This document shows, in pieces, positions 1 through 5,532 of a stretch of DNA of 5,675 nucleotides (positions are counted from its first letter, which is position 1; the number at the start of each line of letters is the position of its first letter). This DNA comes from Hyphomicrobiaceae bacterium. GTDB taxonomy: Bacteria > Pseudomonadota > Alphaproteobacteria > Rhizobiales > Hyphomicrobiaceae. The notes below the pieces were generated by a model. That model saw only the letters and a program-made list of their open reading frames with translations. It was not told the DNA's origin and ran no database searches. A program made the translations under genes and the position numbers. The stretch lies in assembly GCA_025359005.1 (NCBI GenBank), contig JANYHP010000547.1:1-5675 (forward strand), read 5' to 3'.

Positions 1-168
1 GGAGGGGTCGTTGGCGCTGAGATTGGTGCCAGGGCCGGAGAGAAGCTGAAGGGCGAGCAGTTGCGCTTCCTGCTGGCTTTGCTGGTGCTGGCGGTGTGCC
101 TGCGTGTCGGCTGGGATCTGGTGACGACGCCTGCTGATTTCTTCTCCATCCAGCCGGCGGTCAGTTGA
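1..168 (+). CDS. TauE/SafE (TSUP) family permease, C-terminal 55 residues only
   Basis: This is the 3' end of a gene that starts outside the window. Reading from base 1 in frame 1 gives 55 codons ending in TGA at 166-168. The peptide begins GGVVGAEIGARAGEKL, then has one hydrophobic helix (about residues 21-38, FLLALLVLAVCLRVGWDL) and a short polar tail. A glycine-rich 'GxxxGAxxGAR' segment followed by a last transmembrane helix and a short tail is typical of the C-terminus of TSUP proteins, inner-membrane permeases associated with export or uptake of sulfite, sulfonates and other small anions. The TIGR02186 gene follows after a single base, and that pairing is common in Alphaproteobacteria, which supports the call. 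The substrate cannot be told from this fragment. Confidence 0.8.
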   Translation, partial: GGVVGAEIGARAGEKLKGEQLRFLLALLVLAVCLRVGWDLVTTPADFFSIQPAVS

Positions 169-169
169 G

Positions 170-1171
170 ATGCGGCGCGCGGCGGAAACGGTGTGGACAG
201 CGGTGATGGTGGTGCTGGTTGGCATGCCGCTGCTGGCGATCGTAGCCGCGGCGCAGGCGCAAGCACCCCAGATTCTGGCGCAAGCGCCCCAGGTTCTGGC
301 GCAAGCGCCGGGCGCGCCCGCAGCAAAGCGTGCCGGGCCGCCGCCGCCAGTGGGGGATGCGCGGCGCGGCCAGCGGATTCCGGTGCCGCCGGTTGCGGGC
401 AAGGCCGACGAGGGGCGACCGGCGGACCTGAATGCCGAGACCGTGCAAGCCGATGTCTCGACGCGGACAGTGGCGGTGACGTCCGGCTTCACGGGCACGG
501 AAATCGTCGTGTTCGGCGCGGTGGATAACAGCCGGCAACCGGGGCCCGAGTCTGGCTACTATGACGTGGTGGTGGTGATCGAAGGCACGCCGAGCAAGCT
601 CGCGGTGCGCAAGAAATCACGCGTCGGCGGCATCTGGCTGAATACGCGCAACGCCGAGTTCGACGGCGTGCCGAGCTATTATGCGATCTGGTCGACACGG
701 CCGCTCGACGAGATTTCCTCGGAAGCGACCATGATCGGCTACGAGATCGGCTTTGAGCATGTGCGCATGACGCCGGCGGGGGGCACGGAGGCGGCCGGAT
801 CGGTGGCCCGGCTGCCGGCGGTGGATGCGACCGACTTCCGAACAGCACTGGTGCGCCTCAAAACCAAGGAGGGACTGTACGTGAAAAACGAGTTCGGCGT
901 CACGTTCCTCGGCAAGAGCCTGTTCCGCGCCAATATCGCGCTGCCGGCAAACGTCACGGTGGGGCCGTTCGAGACGCGGGTCTATCTGTTCCGAAACGAG
1001 CGGCTGCTGAGCCAATACTCGGTGCGGCTCAACCTCGAGCGCGAGGGCGTCGAGCGGCACGTGCACGATTTCGCCTTCGACTGGCCGCTGGTGTATGGCG
1101 TGGTCACGGTGCTGCTGGCGGCGGCAGCGGGACTTGCGGCGGCGACCGTCAGCGGCAAGAGCCTGCGGTAA
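170..1171 (+). CDS. TIGR02186 family (Alph_Pro_TM) exported, membrane-anchored protein
   Basis: This is a 333-residue protein of unknown biochemical function. Residues 1-31 look like a signal peptide (MRRAAE, then a hydrophobic stretch 9-28, with Ala-rich cleavage options around 28-32). Residues 27-75 are a low-complexity Ala/Gln/Pro linker with 7-residue repeats. The family domain starts near residue 88 with 'VQADVSTRTVAVTSGFTGTE' and 'VVFGAVD', then 'VVVVIEGTP', 'VRKKSRVGGIWLNT' and 'VPSYYAIWSTRPL', all characteristic of TIGR02186/PF09608. A single transmembrane helix (about 306-327) ends the protein, leaving a short basic tail (GKSLR). The bulk is therefore probably periplasmic and anchored at the C-terminus. 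The start at 170 is preferred because the next Met (residue 13) would lose the positively charged N-region. It lies one base after the TSUP stop, implying translational coupling and a joint role, possibly as a periplasmic partner of the permease (inference). Confidence 0.85.
   Translation: MRRAAETVWTAVMVVLVGMPLLAIVAAAQAQAPQILAQAPQVLAQAPGAPAAKRAGPPPPVGDARRGQRIPVPPVAGKADEGRPADLNAETVQADVSTRTVAVTSGFTGTEIVVFGAVDNSRQPGPESGYYDVVVVIEGTPSKLAVRKKSRVGGIWLNTRNAEFDGVPSYYAIWSTRPLDEISSEATMIGYEIGFEHVRMTPAGGTEAAGSVARLPAVDATDFRTALVRLKTKEGLYVKNEFGVTFLGKSLFRANIALPANVTVGPFETRVYLFRNERLLSQYSVRLNLEREGVERHVHDFAFDWPLVYGVVTVLLAAAAGLAAATVSGKSLR
260..309 (+). repeat. In-frame 21-bp tandem repeat (2.4 copies) in the linker of the TIGR02186 protein
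   Basis: The units 260-280 and 281-301 are 21 bp each and differ at only two bases. A third partial copy starts at 302 (CAAGCGCC). They encode QAPQILA, QAPQVLA and the start of QAPGAPA, directly after the predicted signal peptide. The unit length is a multiple of three, so copy-number change would keep the reading frame. The repeat only lengthens a flexible Ala/Gln/Pro spacer. Confidence 0.85.
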
Positions 1172-1190
1172 CCGGCGCGGCGTAAGCCAA

Positions 1191-1946
1191 TTAGGCGTCC
1201 GGGTTCATCCGCGCAAAAATGGCGTCGCGGCCTGCAGCGTCGGCGGTGCGGGCGACTTCCGAGAACTTGTAGCCGTGTTCCAGTGCGCCCGCGGCGAGGG
1301 CTGCAAACGCGTCGTCGGCATAGGCGTCGACGGGTTCGCCGAAGTCGTGCAGGCCCTTGCCGCCAAGGTCGGTGTTGACGGCGGGCGGGGCGAGTTCGAT
1401 CACCGACACACCGCTCGCCTTGGCCTGATGACGCAGGCTGAGCGTGAACGAGTGCAGCGCCGCCTTGGTGGCGCAATAGACCGGCATGCGCGCCATCGGC
1501 ACGAAGGCCAGGCCGGACGTGACGTTGATGATGGCGGCGCCGGGCTTGCCAGCCAGAAATGGCAGCGCGAGCATGGCCAGATGGATCGGGGCCGCCAGAT
1601 TGATGGCAATCTCGTCGGCGTGCGCGGGCCAGTCTTGGGTCTGCAGCAGGGGCGGCGGCTGGTTCTGGATGCCGGCGTTGTTGACGAGTACGGATAGCGT
1701 GGGGAAATCGCGCGTCACGGTGCGGAACAGGTCGACGCGGCCGGCGGCCTCGCTGACGTCGGCGCGCAGGGTGACGACACCTGGAAGGCCCGATTTGGCG
1801 GTGGCGAGCTTTTCGCGGTCGCGGCCGCAGATGATGACGGTGTTGCCGCGCGCGTGAAAGCGCCGGGCGAGCGCGAGGCCGATGCCGGAGGCGCCGCCGG
1901 TGATCAGAACTGTCTGGCCGTCGAGGTTCATGGCTGGTGTGTCCAT
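1191..1946 (-). CDS. Short-chain dehydrogenase/reductase, DltE-like (SDR family)
   Basis: This is a 251-residue NAD(P)-dependent oxidoreductase of the classical SDR type. The Rossmann glycine motif TGGASGIG lies at residues 16-23, and the second-strand end 'ICGRD' (39-43) has Arg42, which suggests NADP(H). Asp63 (ADV) contacts adenine, NNAG is at 89-92, and the catalytic set is Asn116, Ser144 (TSG), Tyr157 and Lys161 (YCATK). The C-terminal part, with 'VIELAPPAVNTDL' and an end resembling '...AIFARMN', matches the DltE-like subgroup (COG3967). That name comes from a Bacillus gene and does not show a role in D-alanylation here. The substrate is unknown. Two starts are possible, ATG at 1946 or Met6 at 1931; neither has a clear Shine-Dalgarno, and both keep the whole fold. 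It lies 36 bp after the DUF2948 gene on the same strand and ends 19 bp from the convergent TIGR02186 gene. Confidence 0.9.
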   Translation of the reverse strand: MDTPAMNLDGQTVLITGGASGIGLALARRFHARGNTVIICGRDREKLATAKSGLPGVVTLRADVSEAAGRVDLFRTVTRDFPTLSVLVNNAGIQNQPPPLLQTQDWPAHADEIAINLAAPIHLAMLALPFLAGKPGAAIINVTSGLAFVPMARMPVYCATKAALHSFTLSLRHQAKASGVSVIELAPPAVNTDLGGKGLHDFGEPVDAYADDAFAALAAGALEHGYKFSEVARTADAAGRDAIFARMNPDA

Positions 1947-1982
1947 TTATGGGCTTTGGGCGCGCTGCGTGCGTCGCCCGCC

Positions 1983-2429
1983 TTATGCATCGGAATGTTC
2001 GGGACGGCGGGCGGCTTCCCAGGCGGGGCCGAGGTCTTCCAGCACCATCTCAACGCATTCGACGTCGAGGCGGATGGCGGCTTGGCCGGCGCAGACGAGT
2101 GTCAGCGTGCCAGCGGGACTGGCTGCCGGATCGGGCGATGGCTCGAACAGGACCGCCAGGATCAAGAGGACCGTGGTCCCGGCGTCGTGATCGATGCCCT
2201 GCGTGTGGGCGCTCGTGACGCGGTCGATGCGCAGGCCGCTGCGGCGGCGTTCGCCGGTGCGTTGCGTGGTGGCGGTGCCGGCCCAATCGAAGCGGTTGCA
2301 CAAGACAGCAAAGCGCTGGTCACGGGGGCTGTAGGCCATCTCGTCCAAGCGGACGACAGCGTCCTGGAGGTGCGCCGAGAGGACCGGCACGTCGGCGGTT
2401 TCCAGGGCGATAAGCTTGAGAAGGGTCAT
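1983..2429 (-). CDS. DUF2948 family protein
   Basis: This is a 148-residue cytoplasmic protein of unknown function. The N-terminus 'LLKLIALETADVPVLSAHLQDAVV' (residues 3-26), the central 'YSPRDQRFAVLCNRFDW' (33-49), the basic 'RRRSGLRIDRV' (61-71) and the C-terminal 'AAIRLDVECVEMVLEDLGPAW' (117-137) are the conserved blocks of DUF2948 (PF11164), found almost only in Alphaproteobacteria. There is no signal peptide or membrane segment. I start at ATG 2429 because family members begin just before this LxL(I)ALE block. The upstream extension to a TTG at 2495 adds 22 Arg/Ala-rich residues with no family similarity. No good Shine-Dalgarno is visible. In many alphaproteobacteria this gene sits beside murA and hisD, but here its downstream neighbour is an SDR gene and its upstream side is an intergenic gap, so the usual cluster is broken. 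Confidence 0.87.
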   Translation of the reverse strand: MTLLKLIALETADVPVLSAHLQDAVVRLDEMAYSPRDQRFAVLCNRFDWAGTATTQRTGERRRSGLRIDRVTSAHTQGIDHDAGTTVLLILAVLFEPSPDPAASPAGTLTLVCAGQAAIRLDVECVEMVLEDLGPAWEAARRPEHSDA

Positions 2430-2831
2430 GAGGGGGATGGCAGCCCGGACAGTGCGACGGAGTGCTGTGTTACCCGGTCGGGCCGCGAACGGCAACGCAA
2501 CAGGGCAGCGCGATGGCGAGGCAACTCGGAGGCGTTGCGGGTTGGATCAAGATCAGTCGCGCGGCGCGCGCATGGTTAATCGCAGCAGCCGCGGTTTGAA
2601 GGGGTTCTCAGAGGCTAAAAAATCCAGGCTACCCCTGCAGCCTGAAATTTGTTTTGCCTCTGTGTGCTCTTCCTTTGCTCGATAAATGGCATTCTGTGTG
2701 GTGTTTTTGGATTTGGTTGGTTTCGATGGCCGCGGGCCCCAGGGAAACGACCGTGATCGCTCCGGGCTGCGGCCAATTAACGTAAACAGTGCCGCGCTCA
2801 TTGATCGATCGGGCCGGTGCCGGTTGCGCGG
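2430..2831. other. Intergenic region between the DUF2948 gene and the ureohydrolase gene
   Basis: These 402 bases contain no gene I can support. Small minus-strand open frames cross it, but they have low third-position G/C and no family resemblance. The part at about 2597-2720 is clearly more A/T-rich than the genes around it and holds the terminator listed separately. The promoter of the DUF2948-SDR pair should lie in 2430-2616 on the minus strand, after that terminator, but I cannot point to convincing -35/-10 boxes. The part nearest the ureohydrolase (2663-2831) would be its 3' untranslated region if transcription runs to the terminator. Confidence 0.6.
2617..2644 (-). terminator. Intrinsic terminator, probably of the ureohydrolase transcript
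   Basis: Read on the minus strand, CAGGCTGC (2644-2637) pairs with GTAGCCTG (2632-2625). That gives eight pairs including one G-T wobble, around the loop AGGG, followed by GA and six T residues (2622-2617). Stem, short loop and U-tract are what an intrinsic terminator needs. It lies about 190 bp beyond the ureohydrolase stop with no intervening gene and upstream of the DUF2948 gene, so it most likely separates these two transcription units. A further outer pairing (CAGAGGC at 2609-2615 with GCCTCTG at 2656-2662) encloses it. Confidence 0.65.
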
Positions 2832-3752
2832 TCAAGTATGGCGGCCCGTGCCGCTGAGGGCATAGTTGAGCATTTTGGCGGCAAGCTGCGCGGCGGTGAA
2901 GTCATAGGCATGGAAGCCGGCGATGGGGGCGAACTCCACGAGGTCCATGCCGACGATCGAGCCCGCTGCGTCCACGCCCGCGCGCAGGATGGCGAGGGCC
3001 TGCAGATAGCTCATGCCGCCGGGCACAGGCGTGCCGGTGGCGGGCATGACGTGGGCGTCCAGGGCGTCGATATCGAAGGTGATGTAGACGGGCTTGCCGC
3101 GGAGCGGCGCGACAATGTCGGCGAGGGTCCAGCTGTCCTGCGCCAGCCCCAGATGGACATGCATGCGATGCGTGTTGGCCTCGTAGAACTCTGCCTCGGG
3201 TTTTGAGAAGCCGCGAATCCCCACCGAGACGAGCGTCACGTGCTCGTGGCCCGGCTGGTCGAGCACGCGGCGCATGGCGGCCGCATGGCTGTAGGGCTCG
3301 CCCAGGTAGCCGTCGCGCAGGTCCCAGTGGGCATCCAGATGCAGCACCACAAGATCATGCGGGAATTTCTTCACGAACGGCCGGATGGCGCCTGCGGTCA
3401 GCGAGTGCTCGCCGCCCAGCACGAACGGCAGTTTGCCCTGGTCGAGTACGTTGCCGACAAGCGCTGCAAGCTGGTCGAGTGCGGCGGGAACAGATGTCGC
3501 GATCTTCGGCTCGGGCAGCGCGGCGATGCCGTAGTCGAGATAGGCCTCCCGCCATAACTCGTCGTCGAAGAGTTCGAGCTGGTGGCTCGCTTCGATGATC
3601 GCTTGCGGGCCCTTCGCGGTCCCGCCGCCATAGCTCACCGACGCTTCCAAGCCGAACGGGATGACAACGGCGCGGGCGCGCTCGGGGTGGGCGGCGTCGG
3701 CCCGCGCCGGGTCGAGGAAGCTCCGGTCGGCGGGGAGGTACGTCAGTGGCAT
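2832..3752 (-). CDS. Agmatinase/arginase-family ureohydrolase
   Basis: This is a 306-residue cytosolic, probably di-manganese enzyme that hydrolyses a guanidino group to urea. It fits the agmatinase branch (agmatine to putrescine), but related members use guanidinobutyrate or other guanidino compounds, so the substrate is inferred. All six expected metal ligands are present: His116 in GGEHS, Asp140/His142/Asp144 in DAHWD, and Asp227/Asp229 in TFDIDALD. The loop MPATGTPVPGG (236-246) and Glu273 (DLVEFAP) complete the signature. The N-terminal 'VSYGGGTAKGPQAI' (39-52) is the usual substrate-loop region. Small deviations are Trp143 between His142 and Asp144, and Ala233 where Pro is usual. I chose ATG 3752 over the GTG at 3815: family members begin close to this point, a weak GAGAA lies 6 nt upstream, and the extra 21 residues would be encoded partly by an inverted repeat. 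The gene is alone on its strand. Confidence 0.9.
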   Translation of the reverse strand: MPLTYLPADRSFLDPARADAAHPERARAVVIPFGLEASVSYGGGTAKGPQAIIEASHQLELFDDELWREAYLDYGIAALPEPKIATSVPAALDQLAALVGNVLDQGKLPFVLGGEHSLTAGAIRPFVKKFPHDLVVLHLDAHWDLRDGYLGEPYSHAAAMRRVLDQPGHEHVTLVSVGIRGFSKPEAEFYEANTHRMHVHLGLAQDSWTLADIVAPLRGKPVYITFDIDALDAHVMPATGTPVPGGMSYLQALAILRAGVDAAGSIVGMDLVEFAPIAGFHAYDFTAAQLAAKMLNYALSGTGRHT

Positions 3753-3788
3753 CGTCGGTTCTCGAGTGTGGTGGTCGTTCGCGCTGGC

Positions 3789-3850
3789 GCGCGAAGCAGG
3801 GTTTTCACCCTGCACCCAACCCCCGACCTGTTCCGGGGCAGGCTTCGCGC
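3789..3850 (-). repeat. Palindromic element able to form a three-way junction; possible dispersed repeat
   Basis: Three nested stems can be read directly. The outer stem pairs GCGCGAA (3789-3795) with TTCGCGC (3844-3850). Inside it are GCAGGGT/ACCCTGC (3796-3802 with 3807-3813, 4-base loop) and CCCCG/CGGGG (3821-3825 with 3834-3838). The outer and first inner stems abut exactly. On the minus strand, the strand of the ureohydrolase, the 4-base loop reads GAAA, a GNRA tetraloop. G/C-rich extragenic palindromes with a core like CCTGTTCCGGGGCAGG are familiar from alphaproteobacterial genomes, so a dispersed repeat is the first explanation. A structured 5' leader is the second. Confidence 0.5.
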
Positions 3851-4079
3851 AGCTCCCGGACCCACAGTTTTATGGTTGTTGGCGGATGCAGGTTTCGGTG
3901 GCGCTTATCGCGCAATCGGGGCTGTAAGGGAACCAGGGCCTGCGGATGGGGTTGGGATTGCCGGGCGTGCAGGGCTGCCAGTCACTCCGGGCGCCCTAAA
4001 GGGGGCTCTGCAAACGCCGTGTCGGCGCGGTAGGCTCTGTTGGCAGTCGCCCGATCGAGGCGGCGTGAGGGAAACATCC

Positions 4080-4084
4080 AGGAG
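4080..4084 (+). promoter_or_regulatory. Ribosome binding site of the serine hydrolase gene
   Basis: AGGAG lies 7 bases before the ATG at 4092, an ideal Shine-Dalgarno sequence and spacing. It fixes the start of this gene at the signal-peptide Met and rules out the open frame extending upstream. Confidence 0.85.
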
Positions 4085-4091
4085 TAGATCC

Positions 4092-5375
4092 ATGCGATCG
4101 AAAAAGATAATTGCACTGGTGCTGAGCGGTGGCCTTTGCTTGGCGCTCGCGTCGGGTGTGCGCGCCGAAGGCCCGACGCGCATTGACACCAGCGAGAGCG
4201 GCTTTTCCGCGGCCCGTCTCGTCAATCTGGAACGCTACATCGCCGCCGACATCAAGAAGGGGCTGATCCCCGGTGCCACGATTACCATCGTGCGAAACGG
4301 CAAGGTCGCCTTCCAGAAGGTGCTTGGCGTGCGCGACGCGGCCACCAAGGCACCGATGACCCTCGATACGATCTTCCGCATCTATTCCATGTCCAAGCCG
4401 ATCACGACGGTTGCGGCCATGATGCTGGTCGAGGAAGGGCGTCTGGCGCTCGAAGATCCCGTCGCCAAGTACATTCCCGCTTTCGCGGCCGTGAAGGTCG
4501 GCGTCGAAAAAGTCGATGCGGCCGGCGCGCGCACGCTGGATCTGGTGGCGCCGGTGCGGCCGATGACGGTGCAGGATCTGATGCGCCACACCTCGGGCCT
4601 CACCTACGGCTTCTTCGGCGAGGGGCTCGTGAAGAAGGCTTACGTAGCCGCAAACCTCAACGACGGCGATCCGACCACGGCAGAATTTGCAGAACGCCTT
4701 GCCAGGCTGCCGCTGGCTTACCAGCCGGGTACGACGTGGGACTACAGCCAATCGACCGACGTGCTTGGTCGCGTCGTCGAAGTGGTCGCGGGCAAATCGC
4801 TTCTGGCGTTCGAAAAGGAGCGCATCCTCGATCCATTGGGCATGAAGGACACCAGCTTCTACGTCACGGACGCGGCCAAGTATCCGCGCATTGCCGAGCC
4901 GCTCGCTACCGATCGCACGATCGGCGTCGGCGCTCTCGTCAACGATCCACGCGAGGTGCGCAAATACGAGAGCGGCGGCGGCGGCATGGTCTCGACGACG
5001 GCCGACTACATGCGGTTCCTGCAGATGCTGCTCAACGGCGGCACGTCCGACGGCAAGCGCTATCTGAGCCGCAAATCCCTGGCGACCATGACAGCGAACC
5101 ATAGCGGCGCCGCAGCCGGTGTCGTGCCGGGGCCTTACTACCTGCCCGGCCCAGGGTATGGCTTTGGCCTGGGCTTCGCCGTGCGCACCGAGCCCGGCTC
5201 CAACAGCGCGCTGGGCAGTGTCGGCGAATACAATTGGGGTGGCGCCGCCGGCACGGCGTTCTGGGTGGACCCCAAAGAGAACATGTACGTGCTCTATATG
5301 ATGCAATCGCCATCGCAGCGCCTCCGCTTCCGCTCTGCGCTGCGCAACACGATCTACGGCGCGATGGAGAAGTGA
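4092..5375 (+). CDS. Secreted serine hydrolase, beta-lactamase-related / family VIII esterase type
   Basis: This is a 427-residue enzyme with an acyl-serine mechanism. Residues 1-25 are a Sec signal peptide (basic MRSKK, hydrophobic 6-20, cleavage likely after VRA25), so it acts in the periplasm or outside. The SxxK motif is S99-M-S-K102 and carries the nucleophile Ser99. The Tyr motif is Y218-S-Q. 'MRHTSGLTYG' (164-173) and 'GGGGMVSTTADYMRFLQMLLNGG' (295-317, quoted in part as the block after the Gly run) are standard blocks of the PF00144 family. In place of the KTG box of true class C beta-lactamases it has W382-G-G ('WGGAAGT'), as in family VIII carboxylesterases, so an esterase or peptidase-like activity is more likely than antibiotic resistance. 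There is no lipobox, as the Cys at 16 is preceded by Leu. It is monocistronic, with a strong ribosome binding site and its own terminator 58 bp after the stop. Confidence 0.88.
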   Translation: MRSKKIIALVLSGGLCLALASGVRAEGPTRIDTSESGFSAARLVNLERYIAADIKKGLIPGATITIVRNGKVAFQKVLGVRDAATKAPMTLDTIFRIYSMSKPITTVAAMMLVEEGRLALEDPVAKYIPAFAAVKVGVEKVDAAGARTLDLVAPVRPMTVQDLMRHTSGLTYGFFGEGLVKKAYVAANLNDGDPTTAEFAERLARLPLAYQPGTTWDYSQSTDVLGRVVEVVAGKSLLAFEKERILDPLGMKDTSFYVTDAAKYPRIAEPLATDRTIGVGALVNDPREVRKYESGGGGMVSTTADYMRFLQMLLNGGTSDGKRYLSRKSLATMTANHSGAAAGVVPGPYYLPGPGYGFGLGFAVRTEPGSNSALGSVGEYNWGGAAGTAFWVDPKENMYVLYMMQSPSQRLRFRSALRNTIYGAMEK

Positions 5376-5432
5376 GGCGCTTTGAGCGCGAGGTCGTGGC
5401 GTCTGCAGCTCTGATGCAAGCCTCGTGATGGC

Positions 5433-5467
5433 GGTGCACTTCTCACTGTGAGAGTCCGCACCTTTTT
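5433..5467 (+). terminator. Intrinsic terminator of the serine hydrolase gene
   Basis: GGTGC (5433-5437) pairs with GCACC (5458-5462). Inside this, ACT (5438-5440) can pair with AGT (5453-5455) and CTCA (5442-5445) with TGAG (5449-5452) around a 3-base loop. Five T residues follow immediately (5463-5467). The hairpin begins 58 bp after the stop codon of the serine hydrolase. Confidence 0.8.
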
Positions 5468-5494
5468 CATCGGCGGGTTGGGCGCGACCTGTTG

Positions 5495-5526
5495 GGTGCA
5501 ATAGGCTACTTCGGGCGTATTGCACC
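5495..5526. repeat. Perfect 9-bp inverted repeat with a 14-base spacer
   Basis: GGTGCAATA (5495-5503) and TATTGCACC (5518-5526) are exact reverse complements, separated by 14 bases that begin with GGC and end with GCG. The form GGTGCAATA-GGC...GCG-TATTGCACC resembles a small palindromic repeat scattered between genes in many proteobacteria (my recollection, not checked). There is no T-run after it, so it is not an intrinsic terminator. Confidence 0.6.
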
Positions 5527-5532
5527 GGGACG

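Larger units (their letters stand above)
3753..4091. other. Divergent intergenic region with several inverted repeats
   Basis: These 339 bases lie between the divergently read ureohydrolase and serine hydrolase genes, so they should hold both promoters. The reading frame of the serine hydrolase stays open through it back to 3582, but the translated sequence has no family similarity. On the minus side, CATAAA (3874-3869) in an A/T-rich patch is a possible -10 for the ureohydrolase, without a good -35. If it is used, the palindromic element 3789-3850 would lie in the 5' leader. On the plus side I see no convincing promoter. Bases 3975-4046 can fold: CTGCCA/TGGCAG closes two hairpins. Confidence 0.6.

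Noticed and set aside
1095..1697. A 200-codon plus-strand open frame over the SDR gene
   Set aside because: It overlaps the 3' end of the TIGR02186 gene and is antisense to the SDR catalytic core. The product is compositionally typical of a shadow frame.
2430..2495. N-terminal extension of the DUF2948 protein to a TTG at 2495
   Set aside because: It adds 22 Arg/Ala-rich residues before the conserved N-terminal block with which family members begin.
1854..2579. A 241-codon plus-strand open frame across the SDR start and the DUF2948 gene
   Set aside because: It is antisense to two genes with recognisable families and shows no domain of its own.
2553..2835. Two small minus-strand open frames of 82 and 68 codons in the intergenic gap
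   Set aside because: Third-position G/C is much lower than in the real genes, no ribosome binding site or family similarity is visible, and both run through the terminator hairpin.
3753..3815. N-terminal extension of the ureohydrolase to a GTG at 3815
   Set aside because: Residues are low in similarity to any ureohydrolase N-terminus and are partly encoded by the palindromic element.
3789..3850. A guanidine riboswitch for the ureohydrolase
   Set aside because: The context was tempting, but I could not find the ACGR hairpin loops of guanidine-II or the conserved core of guanidine-I/III. The structure is better described as an unassigned palindrome.
3582..4091. Upstream extension of the serine hydrolase reading frame to 3582
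   Set aside because: It overlaps the ureohydrolase gene on the other strand and would bury a clear signal peptide. The AGGAG at 4080-4084 marks the ATG at 4092 as the start.
4092..4166. Lipoprotein signal for the serine hydrolase because of Cys16
   Set aside because: The residue before Cys is Leu and the surrounding sequence does not fit a lipobox. A signal peptidase I site at VRA25 fits better.
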